A stretch of DNA of 64,000 nucleotides from Isoetes taiwanensis (Eukaryota > Streptophyta > Lycopodiopsida > Isoetales > Isoetaceae): the NCBI GenBank assembly GCA_021234155.1, contig JAJEKV010000057.1, positions 3,379,821-3,443,820 of the forward strand, read 5' to 3'. Positions 54,694 through 64,000 of the stretch are shown here, in pieces (the stretch's first letter is position 1; every line of letters starts with the position of its first letter). Both the position numbers and the translations under genes were made by a program. Under the pieces are notes generated by a model, which saw only the letters and a list, made by a program, of their open reading frames with translations, did not search any database and was not told where the DNA came from.

Positions 54694-56987
54694 ATGGCTG
54701 TGAGGCACTTCGCCATCCTTTCTGAAGGATCGAAGATTGCTTGTGGCTGGTTGGTGGGAGAAGATGCAACCCTATGGAGAAACTTGGTGCTTCACCAGTT
54801 TTTCCCGGATGATCTCTTTCACCCGATTTTTTCCTTCATTTCAATAGAAGATGACCTTGAAGTGCAGATTACCGAATCTTGGCTGGGTGAGTTTGTAGGG
54901 GACAAGAACAGGTCAGCAGCAGGAGTCTTCAACCCGTTCTGTTCTTGGTTAGAACATAAGATTACTGTTAAAGTTTATAGTTAGTCGAAGTCTTGAGCAA
55001 ATCTTAGGGTGGTGGAGGTAGAATAAGGAAGACAAAGGAAAAAATAAAAATAGTTGTAGTTCAGCGGGTAGTGGGGCCGTGTGAAAAAAAGGGGAATGTC
55101 AGGAATTTCATTGGAAACCGTGCAGCAGGCAGAAGGTCAGGCCTTGGATACTGGGATAAAGGACATAACATTTGAGACAGCAATGTAAAAGGATGGATTG
55201 GGACAGGGACTGGAAAAGAGACTATTGATACAGTTACATAAGCTTAGCAACAGAGGTCGAGAGCAACTGTGGGCGATTGTGGAAGAGCTGATCAAACTCG
55301 AGCGCGGACAAGCATCCGACTGTGTTGCTTTCGGAGATTTCCTAACCCGCCTCCCAAACATGGTGAACACTCGAACTGGAGCAGGGGTAGGCCCGGTGAA
55401 TAGACAGCAGAGGGTGGTTCAGCCGATTCTTGACTATGCCAATGAGATTCAAAATGTGGTGAAGCGTGAACTAAAGGACCAAAGACGCTCCTACTGTGTT
55501 GGTAAGCTCAAAAACCCAGCTGTAGAAAATAAACTTAAATATCTCTCTAGCCTGGGCCTCATTGGTTGTGTCCGACCCGAAGGGGTCCGCTTACAGTACC
55601 TTAAAGTTGAACTGGAAAAAGACAAAGATATCTTAATCAAAAATATGTATTGGACTGAGTTCCCATTTTTCATAGCAGAATGTGAGAACTCCCGCTCGCC
55701 ATCGTGTTCCTAAAAAAAGGAACAATCAGCCGAGCCAATACCCAAATTTTTTCTTTCGTAAATGGTATCCGGATTTGACCCCGTAATTTATCTCAACTTT
55801 TCCATCCGCCCGTCGCGTCTCGGGGGGTTAAACCCCATGTACCGAATGAACAATCTTTGTATTCTTTGTTCAAGAATACAGGTAATTATATTGCTATGGA
55901 GATCACAGCTGATCGAGCCCCCAGAGTTTGGGCTCAGATAGACCTCCTGAAACCAGTGCCTGAAAGCATACATTACATTGATTACTTTGGAAATCCCAAA
56001 GTATTAAAGCTAGCCTGGAATGGTCTGCCTGAGCCATGTTCTATCTGTGGACTTCGATTACATGGCGGAGGCATCTGCAAAGGGTCAAAAACAGAGATCC
56101 CAAAGCGAAAAATGGCAATAGAAAGGGAGGAGGAATGGATCACTCCTAACAAGGGGAAAGCTCAGAGGTATCAAAATACCCCTGCCCAGAAACCGAAAAA
56201 GAATGTGAATGGCAGTGCAAAGAGGAAAGCAAGGAAACAAAAACAAAGGGAAATCCGGGAGCAGCAGAATCAGGAGGAGCAAAAAATTAAAGAACAAAAG
56301 AGGCAATGGAGGAAGAAGGTCAGATTCCAAGCAGAAAACATGGAGATAAAGATCTTGAACAAGGCAAAGGGGAAAGAAGTGGTAGATCCAGATGCTCTGA
56401 CTGTTACCCCAGCCCATGAGGGCAGAGCTAGGGTGCTGACCATTGAGGAACCAAGTAGGCCCCCTATTAATGAATACTCGGAGTCAGATGACTCGGGTGG
56501 AAAATTTTTAGAACAGGGAGAACCCTCTAAAACCCTTTCCTCTCCCCCTGTTATCCAACTGTTTAAGGATGCTCCCTCAATCGAAGAGGAGTATGTGACC
56601 ATTCAGGGTGATGAGAATCACAAGGGTAGTTTTGAGGAGGATTTCCTGAACCCCCTCACAAGAGATAGCACTGCAGATGGAGATCAGGGAACTCAAGAAT
56701 CAGAAATGGTTCTACCCACTGATCTAATTATAAATAACTCTCCCATGTTGGAACAAGTGGCACAGGTGGCTCCTGAACAGGAAGATGACATCCAAGGGGT
56801 CTCATGCTCACTGGAATTGGAAATAGGGGACACCCCACATGGAAAATTCTGGAATGATGAAGAAAGCAGTGATGAAGACACTCAGGAAGAGTCCTTTTTC
56901 ACCCCCCAAACAACCAAAAAAACAAGGCAGAGAAAGGTCTATACTCCTAATCCTTATGGGCCAATCACCAGATCCAAGAAGGCATGA
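54694..56987 (+). pseudogene. LINE ORF1 (nucleic-acid-binding, DUF4283-like with CCHC knuckle)
   Basis: A first frame (54694-54984, GWLVGEDATLWRNLV) and a second (55198-55713) precede the main frame 55857-56987. The latter begins in the DUF4283-like region (NYIAMEITADRAPRVWAQID) and has a clean C-x2-C-x4-H-x4-C knuckle (CSICGLRLHGGGIC, about 56040-56080). Basic and acidic low-complexity sequence follows, ending TPNPYGPITRSKKA. Its stop overlaps the endonuclease ATG at 56984, as is common for plant L1 elements. Breaks between the first pieces may be frameshifts or an intron-like gap. Confidence 0.7.
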
Positions 56988-57720
56988 AGATTGTCACATG
57001 GAATGTGAGGGGGATTAAAGGGCCCCTGAAACGAAGAAGAGTTATCATTGCTTTGAAAGAAATGAGGGCTGACATTGTCCTTATTCAAGAACATAGGCTT
57101 CCAAGTTTTGAAGCCTCAAATCTGGGGAACTGGGTTATGCCTAATGGAGGATCCATATGGTCACCAGCTGATGGTACCAAAGGGGGGATTTGCACAATAT
57201 GGAACTCTTATTCTCCTCTAGGGTCATATCACCATCCCTCTGGCAGATGGCATGTCATTTTCCTTAGGGTGGGGGAAGACAAAGTTGGGATAATTAATGT
57301 ATATGCATCCACAGATCCTGAGGAGAGGGAAAGACAATGGAAGGACATGGCTGACTGGATTCCTACCATGCAAGCAGACAGCTGGGTGCTGAGTGGAGAC
57401 TTCAACAATACCCCTTTGTGGAACCAGAAGTTAGGCAAAAAGTTGAACATGACAAAAAATGAAAGATTCCAAAGGGGACAAACTTATGGATATCTTTGTG
57501 TATCAAGCCCCCTCCTCAACTAATGTGTACTCTCGAGTAACAAAAAAAGGGTAGGGAATGATAGGGTGTTTTGTCTCCTAGACAGTTTTTACACTAAAGA
57601 TGTCGTTAGATGTGGCCACAAATAATTATAAATGGGGACCACAAAGAACTCAATATCAGACCACTTCCCACGATCATGGAAGTAGGCAACTTTCGGGCTT
57701 AAAGGGGAGCTAACACCCCC
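56984..57720 (+). pseudogene. LINE endonuclease
   Basis: Open from ATG (MKIVTWNVRGIKGPLKRRRV, Asn site) through VLIQEHRLP (Glu), INVYASTDP and WVLSGDFNNTPL (Asp/Asn), then a frame change near 57500. The SDH motif (SISDHFPR) follows in another frame at about 57652-57675. All parts of the nickase are present but not in one frame. Confidence 0.8.
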
Positions 57721-57726
57721 TTTAAA

Positions 57727-59290
57727 GTGAACACCAGCCTTCTCAACAATGAAGTCTTCTGTCGAGAATTCCAGGACTTCTACAAATCCCTACCCCCATT
57801 GCAGCAGAGTGGATCAATGAAGGGGTTTGTAAACAAAATGAGGAAGATAAAGGACTGGCTGAAACTTTGGGGTAAAAGGTGGAATGGAAATATGAAAAAG
57901 GAAAAAACTGACATCTATCTTCAGGTCAAAGAAATTAGGCAAAGGATTTTTTATGACCCATACAATGTGGATTTGCATAAGGAGGAGGAACACCTGGAAA
58001 GAAAGGTCAAAAACATTGAGGAGACAGAAGCTAAGGGTCTTATCATCAAGAGTAAATGCATCAATGTTAATTGCATGGACCGATGTAGCTCTAAGCTCTT
58101 CTTCAGGACAGCAAAAGGGCGAATCATGAACAATGGCATCATCTCGGTTACAGAAGAAGGCCAAAAGATCTCAGGGCAGGAAAATCTATTGGACTTCTTC
58201 CATGCTAAATACAAGGACCTGTTTGCTGACTCACAGGTGAATGAGGCCAATCTTAAGCACTTCTTTCATAAGCTTGGTCCAAATTTACCAAGCAATTGAT
58301 GATGGCGCCTACACAAAGAACCTTCTACAGAGGAAATTGGGAAAACTCTTACAGGTATGGCTCATGGGAAGAGCCCTGGCCCTGATGGAATCCCCCCGGA
58401 ATTCTATGTGGCTTTCTGGGACATCATGAAGCAGGACCTAACCACATTCATCCAGGGAGCTTGGGCTGCCCCAAAGGTACACCCAGCCATAAATGCTGGC
58501 CTGATTGCCCTAATTCCCAAAGTTGATGCTCCTGTTGCCTTCTCCGATTGGAGGCCAATATCACTCACAAACTCTTCATATAAAATCTTGGCCAAGATTC
58601 TGGCTAATAGAATCAAGGGGGTTCTCCAAAAGGTAATAAATCCAGTGCAATCAGCCTTCCTGCCAGAAAGGAGCATCTTGGATAACTTCATAGGGGCTCA
58701 TGAGGGTTTACACTGGAACCTTCACTCCAAGCAGAACTGCATGCTAGTTAAGCTGGATTTCAGACGGACCTATGATACAATTAATTGGAAGTTCCTCTAT
58801 ATGGCAATGGCACAGCTTGGCTTCTTTGATGGAGTGATAGGGAAAGTGCATAGTCTTAATGATGCCGGGTTGCTCTGCTGCAGCCATGGTCAATGGATCC
58901 CCTACCAAGTTCTTTGAATGCAAAAAGGGGTAAGACAGGGGATGCCCTCCGCTCCCTATCCGTTCTTAATTGTTGCGTAAATGGTAATCGGGCCACACTC
59001 AATATGGTAGCTACAAAAGAGATCCGTGGCCTCCAACTTCCACAAGGTATGGGAGACTTTGTCATCATGCAATATGTCGATGACACATTTGCATTTCTGC
59101 AGAATGATGGATCAAGTCTTCCTAATTTCCTAAATATGCTACAACTCTTTGGGAGTGCTTCGTGTCCTTCCTCAATAAGAATAAGAGCACCATTGTCATG
59201 CAAACCGATCGATGAGCTGCATGGCATCAAAGTTACCGGACACAAATCTACCACAAAACTTCTAGGGTTGCCTCCGGGGTCATCAATATG
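57727..59290 (+). pseudogene. LINE reverse transcriptase
   Basis: A helical linker precedes RT (57727-58299). From 58357 come GKSPGPDGIPPEFY, LIALIPKVDAP, DWRPISLTNSSYKILAKILA, NPVQSAFLPERSILDN and VKLDFRRTYDTINW (catalytic Asp; the usual KAYD reads RTYD). A stop at 58917 is followed by QKGVRQGMPSAP and, in another frame, MQYVDDTFAFL (catalytic YVDD intact). Frame breaks make it inactive. Confidence 0.82.
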
Positions 59291-59299
59291 AATTTACCC

Positions 59300-61072
59300 C
59301 GACTATGGGACTCAATTGTAAACAGGGATGAAGAGGAAGATACGGATGTACTCTAAATCTCTCTCTTTAGCGGTATGCGTGGGGTATAATTAACAGGATG
59401 ATTGCCAAGACACACACATCTACTTTTCCTCGGTAATAATAGCTGATAAGGCATCATATAGGAAACCGAAACCGCTATGAGGGAATACATCCGGCGGGAG
59501 CAAGAATGGTCTCCCCGGATAATTTGACCTTGCCAAAGAAGGAAGGAGGATTAGGATGTAAAGACCTATTTTCCCAAGCTCAAAGCTCTCGGTCGCTAAA
59601 ATAGTCCGAGATCCCCGACTTCAAAAGTCCATCACCGCTCTCAAACTTGTGAAATATCGGTTAGGGACCACAACCATAGTAGGTGCCCCTTCTCTTCCTC
59701 ATCAACTCCCCTGACTCGGCATTTTACCAGATTAAACCCTCCTCAAGATCCAAAATTCTCGAGACGTATTCTCTCAGCCTGAAATTTGGTCTCTCCATGC
59801 TTCCGAGCAAGGGAGTTGGACTCGGTCAATGACAGTCATGGTTTCTTCGCATCGATTTGGTAAGTGAGGATGAAGGTTGTTTGGCCCTCAAGCACCCCCT
59901 CAAATACAAGGAGTGGTGCCCCGGCCGGGCTACACACCATAGGCTCCCTCAGAATAATGAGACTTGGAGAGAATGGGGAGCTAACTACTTAAGTTCCGAT
60001 ACAGAGACCAACAGAAAAATCTATTCCTTAGTCACCAGGCACCCCAGGGGTAATGATAACTGTCTTCATAATTGGATCTCTGATGGTAAGGGATATAAGG
60101 TCTCTGTGATTTATAGTTTGTTACTTGACAAGAGTCAACTCAAAGTTTGCAGAACATGGAATTGTCAACATGATACAGATACCGCATGCATTATCGGGGC
60201 GTGGGGAAGCTTCAAGTGCAAATAAGGTCATCTTCTTTAGATGGCTGCTACTTAATCAAAGCCTCAAAACCAATAGCTATAGGGCCCAATTTGACACTAA
60301 CATATCTGGCATGTGCCCCTTAGGGTCGTGGGTCGTTGAAACGAGCCCCCACGCCTTCACCGCCTTTTGGTTAGCTCCATTCTGGCAATGGATTAGACCC
60401 CTGTTACAACAAGTTCCCACTGATGATGCCTCCTTGCTGCAGTTTCTCAACAATACATCATCCTTCAAGGGCACTCTCAAAACTCTAGCCTGTTGGGCTA
60501 TTTGGAAACATAGGAACACAGTGGCCATTGAAGGACTGGCCCCGAGCCTATCTGAACTTAAAGCCTCTTTTCAGATCCTCCTAGCTGAGGCAGCCATGGC
60601 ACATAGGGCAAACAAGGGTCTAAAATATGATCGCAAATGGGATTCCCTGGGAACCTTCAATGGTTTCTTTCAATTTTTTGCAATTCTATTTAATGATTTG
60701 GATATTGTTCTTGACAGAATTTCTGCTGAAAGGACACTATGCGGGGGGACATGAGCGCCTAGTGGATCCTGCCACAGCTCCACTTTACAACCAAGAAGTC
60801 ATTGATGCTCTGTTTTGGGTCAAGACTGAAGTTATCAGCTGTATAACCTTTGAGAGGCTGCTTTGCGCACGAAGACATCCGGAGGTTTAATCGAAATCAA
60901 ACCATACTTTCAGGCCAAAAAGAAAATCCATGAAGAGGCCCGTGACTCCTGGATTATGCACCTGCTGGATTCCACAGGTTATGGCCCAAATGAGCTAGAT
61001 GACATGATGTTCATCTACACAGATGAGGCCTTTGCAATCATATCACTGGAGGGAGTGCCGGATATACTGTAA
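59300..61072 (+). pseudogene. LINE C-terminal region
   Basis: Scattered plus-strand fragments lie in the position of the post-RT and zinc-binding region (LKYKEWCPGRATHH, ACWAIWKHRNTVAIEGLAPS). A final open piece ends DEAFAIISLEGVPDIL and stop at about 61070. I do not recognise a domain in the last 130 residues; an RNase H cannot be supported. Confidence 0.5.
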
Positions 61073-61303
61073 ACAGTCGATGGAACAGTAGTCTCTGTTT
61101 TGAGTAGATATGCTTCTGAACTTTAAGTTTAAAGTGCTTTCTATTTTGAACTCTGTTTAGTGCCATCCATGAAGGGTCTATGATAGCGAATAGCTATCCA
61201 CTTTTTCCCAGGAGTAGTACTTCCTACTCAGGGTTTTTTGTATGATCATGTAATTTTCCTATACAGTAATACAATCTCTGCCGTTTCCTCAAAAAAAAAA
61301 AAA

Positions 61304-61503
61304 TCCATCAAAAAACCCTGAACCCTAAGCCCTCTGTTCTACCATTTGCTTATCTGGTATGTCCATTTTTCTTTGTAGATTTGTAGATTTTGGGCTCTCT
61401 ATGTTTGAACGGCGCCGTTTACAGATTTCATATGTTCTTGTTCTCTTCTTGTATGTCCCTTTCAATTTCATAAAAACATTGGTTATTTGGGCTCCTCATT
61501 TTT
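61304..61503. other. Unique sequence upstream of the terminal gene, left part
   Basis: It contains the 12-bp palindrome AACGGCGCCGTT (61408-61419) and ends in GCTCCTCATTTTT (61491-61503), the left copy of the target duplication of the retroposon to the right. Confidence 0.6.
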
Positions 61504-63272
61504 TTTTTTTTTTTTTTTTGAAGGCACGTTTTTTTATATTATATAAGTAAAAAGGTACATGGCTTAAAGCCTTATTGAAGGCTCCACAATGGGCCAGATA
61601 GGAATTATTAAATCACAACGGATCCCTCAATGGATCAAATTGGAAGCAAAAGGCGCCAGAACCCAAAAGTGTGGAACAGGAAAAAACTATAAACTCCAAC
61701 GACCACCAATCAAGTCGAAATCCCATGATCATCTAAAGATAGAACCACCTAAGGCACCTCCCCCTAACATACAAGAAGATGAAGGCAGATATTAAGGAAG
61801 CATCCTCCCACGCTGCGTTAACTAGGACCTCTAGTCCAAAGATTTATGGAGGTACTATGGGAGAGGCACTAGCACCATTCCACGGATGTACTAAGCACAT
61901 GCACCCTCACCGCCTTCCCGAGAACACATTTGCCTCTCAAGGCCCTCCCCCCCCAAGGGGTGGTCCACATCCTCTTCACCGCTTTAATCTCCCCTCGCTT
62001 GAGATCCATCTTCATTTTACTCCTATAAAGCACTTCGCCCCTCCCGTACCAAGTGCCTCCTAGATCTCGTACCTTTTCCTGACCTTCTTTGTCTATACCT
62101 TTTCCTGGACAACACACCTCCTCCCAGCTGGGATAGGAGAGGGCAGCATAAATTAAACAAGACTCTAGTAAAATCCACATATCACACACAAGAATCCCCC
62201 TTAAACAAATAGAGCAACAACAATGCAACTCCAACCTTCGAAATGTATCACTTTCCCATTGTCGTACTCCAAACAAAGGCCTCCTTGCCTTGAGCAATTA
62301 CCAAATACACCTTGAAAAGCACCTCCGCAATATTACATATAAGGTGGACTGCTCAAGTGTGAAGAGGCCACTATATTCTTTGTCCTCCTAATCAATTAAA
62401 TACAAAGAACAATGGATCATCCCAAATGCCTCAATAAATCTAGGGTGCTCCTCTATCACTAGTATCTACAACCAAAACAACAAAGCGTATATTTCAGGGC
62501 CCAACAAGAGTAGTGCACACTTCCAACAATCAAACCTGCCTTGTTCTGTCATGCTCTTCCACATTAGATCCTAGCACGCCTATTTGAGAATTACCAATAT
62601 TATTTCATTCATGCACGTATAACGATTCATGGATCGAAAAGAAAGCAAGCAACACAAAGCCATAAATCCTAGTGCTTCATTTTCAACACTCGCACATACA
62701 TATCTTGACCAGCCTTGACCATTCTCATCGCAGGGAGTGCAGTCTTAATCATTATTGCAAGGTGCAATCACAACCGCATCGCGTCGGCGGTCTTCGTGTT
62801 GGAAGGAGTGCAACACATTAAGATTCATTGCTAGTGAGAACTGCCCAAGACCAAAACATGCTTAACTATCATTCATGAACACCTAGCAATAGCCGAAGAA
62901 TAATGCGGTTCTAAGCAAGAGCCGAACCTGTTAAAGCACAAAAGTCAGTATGCTAGTCGCTATCCGTTCTCGTAACGCAAGGACAAAGCGAAAACTTATT
63001 TCTTACCCGATCACAACCCGAGACAAAAAGATAAGAGCCAGAGGTAGCGGCCATACACCCAGCTAAAACCCCTGTTTGCAGCAGATCCTAAGTGAGCGAG
63101 GAGGAAACAACATTTGCGACTTCACCCGCGGTGCGAGAAAGACAAAGAAGAAACCTTTTTTGGTCTGCTCCTCCAAACCGATCCTTCAAATAGATCCTTC
63201 AAGGGGATGGGCGGCGCCGCCAATCGCCTAAACCCGCTACCCTAAACATTTTTCCTTTCCTTTCAAAAATCC
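61504..63272 (-). mobile_element. 1.77-kb retroposon with poly(A) and 13-bp target duplication
   Basis: On the minus strand it ends ATATAAAAAAACGTGCCTTC plus a long A-run (T-run 61499-61520 on plus). It is flanked by GCTCCTCATTTTT at 61491-61503 and 63273-63285. That is the signature of LINE-machinery insertion. No RT or other protein is recognised inside, so it is either a non-autonomous LINE derivative or a retrocopied transcript. The 3' end style is that of plant LINEs. Confidence 0.82.
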
Positions 63273-63285
63273 GCTCCTCATTTTT

Positions 63286-63604
63286 CTGAACGGCGCCGTT
63301 TAGAAAATTCGCATGCTTTCATTTACAGAATTGCTAGGGCATAAAATCTATTTGCTGCATTTGGGCTTCTTCATTGGTTGTAGTTTTTCTTGATAGGCAA
63401 CAAGAATATAATATGAGCACATATTTGTTTTGGTGATCAAGTGCAGTTTTCCTGTTTGACGCCGTTTAATCAAATGAGCATCTGATTTGTATGAAGCAGT
63501 AGGGCATGGTGGTGACTTTTTTTCAAGGTATTTTATAGTATTTTTGTGATGCAAGTCTCTTGTTTGGTGCCATTTGATGAAATTGTGTGTTTATATGCTT
63601 GCAC
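63286..63604 (+). promoter_or_regulatory. Upstream region/intron of the terminal gene
   Basis: It contains a second AACGGCGCCGTT palindrome (63289-63300) and a related GACGCCGTTTAAT (63459-63471). It ends with an acceptor-like ATATGCTTGCACAG at 63604. An intron preceding the coding exon is likely. Confidence 0.4.
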
Positions 63605-64000
63605 AGAAGGGCATGGTTGTAACTCGCCAACATAAAGAGGAGTTTGTATACACTCTTCTTCGGACCCCACCTAGAAGATCAAGGAAGTCTAAGCCTTTTC
63701 GTACAGAGTTGCAAATAGATATGGCACAAGAAGACATAGAACAAGTTATTGAATATGTTGAGCCAGATGTGTCTGTAGAAGGAGAAGATATTCAATCAGA
63801 TCAGAAAGAGGTTTTGGGAGGTAGTCCTTCAAAGAATGCAATTCTTGCAAAAGAAAGCGAGGATACTGAGACAGATGAAGGTAGTCCTTCAAAGAATGCA
63901 ATTCTTGCAAAAGAAAGAGAGGATACTGAGACAGATGAATTTTCTGGAAAGTTCACAGTTCAGCAAATTTCTGAAATTTTGCAAGAGATCAGAGTAGTCA
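63605..64000 (+). CDS. 5' coding exon of an unrecognised gene, runs off the window
   Basis: Open from the acceptor at 63604 to the window end with no stop. The first ATG is at 63613 (MVVTRQHKEEFVYTLLRTPP). A basic patch RRSRKSKPFRTE suggests nuclear location; acidic sequence (DIEQVIEYVEPDVSVEGED) follows. Then comes a perfectly phased 20-residue tandem duplication (SPSKNAILAKE core, 63820-63939) and a possibly helical end (FTVQQISEILQEIRVV). No family recognised from this N-terminal part. It is not part of the flanking mobile elements as far as I can see, so it may be a genuine host gene. Confidence 0.6.
63820..63939 (+). repeat. 60-bp coding tandem duplication
   Basis: Units 63820-63879 and 63880-63939 are identical except for one base (AAGCGAG versus AGAGAG region, Ser to Arg). 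The phase is kept (20 codons). Confidence 0.95.

Larger units (their letters stand above)
54634..61303 (+). mobile_element. Near full-length L1-type LINE, inactivated
   Basis: The plus strand carries ORF1 with CCHC knuckle, endonuclease, RT, a C-terminal region and a 13-base A-tail (61291-61303). TCCATCAAA occurs at 54625-54633 and again right after the tail at 61304-61312, a likely target-site duplication, giving about 6.67 kb. Frames are broken in endonuclease, RT and the C-terminal part. The limits depend on this short duplication. Confidence 0.8.

Noticed and set aside
61869..62297. Minus-strand open frame in the 1.77-kb retroposon as a protein gene
   Set aside because: No recognisable domain and biased composition; it looks like the 3' region of a LINE-type transcript.

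Overview
The window is nuclear DNA of a land plant. Evidence is plant-type Ty3/gypsy elements with chromodomain or Tat-like features, L1-type LINEs with a CCHC-knuckle ORF1, a spliced eight-cysteine lipid-transfer-protein gene, and GT-AG introns throughout. I would guess a seed-free vascular plant such as a fern, because several families look like those I associate with ferns and bryophytes. That is an inference and the species is not identified. Most of the 64 kb is nested, decayed mobile DNA. Only one gene looks ordinary and intact (the lipid-transfer-like gene at 36.6-37.1 kb), and one more open coding exon runs off the right edge (63.6-64.0 kb).

Region 1 (1-23336) is one Ty3/gypsy chromovirus-type element on the minus strand. 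Its 5' LTR is at 21771-23336 and its 3' LTR runs off the left edge. It carries gag, protease, RT, RNase H, integrase and chromodomain, all frameshifted. Upstream of gag it has unusual extra coding regions: a coiled-coil ORF overlapping a histone H3-fold ORF, and two unrecognised ORFs. Its integrase is split by an 11.7-kb DNA transposon (1541-13268, 5-bp target duplication CCACA, related terminal inverted repeats). That transposon holds a transposase-like gene on the plus strand and, on the minus strand, a spliced gene joining a RING-like finger to an FCP1/HAD-phosphatase-like domain.

Region 2 (23337-36540) holds GA-rich simple repeats, a tRNA-like SINE head, a GC-rich decayed LINE (about 24975-29200) and, abutting it, a 5'-truncated Tat-like gypsy element on the plus strand (29201-34788). 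The gypsy has an extra RNase H upstream of RT and a histidine-coding minisatellite. Region 3 (36541-42200) holds the lipid-transfer-like gene, weak exon candidates and a 5'-truncated LINE.

Region 4 (42201-54554) holds a decayed SWIM-finger/MULE-like gene and a Penelope-like retroelement on the minus strand, bounded by 1.8-kb direct repeats (D, D'). About 840 bp of the SWIM gene end is present again on the far side (F, F'). The left copies carry three later insertions for which the right copies are empty sites: a solo LTR, a TIR element and a hAT-like MITE. Region 5 (54555-64000) holds a near full-length but broken L1-type LINE with a likely target duplication, a 1.77-kb minus-strand retroposon with a 13-bp target duplication, and the start of an unrecognised plus-strand gene. 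I saw no rRNA gene, complete tRNA gene, CRISPR array or prokaryotic feature.
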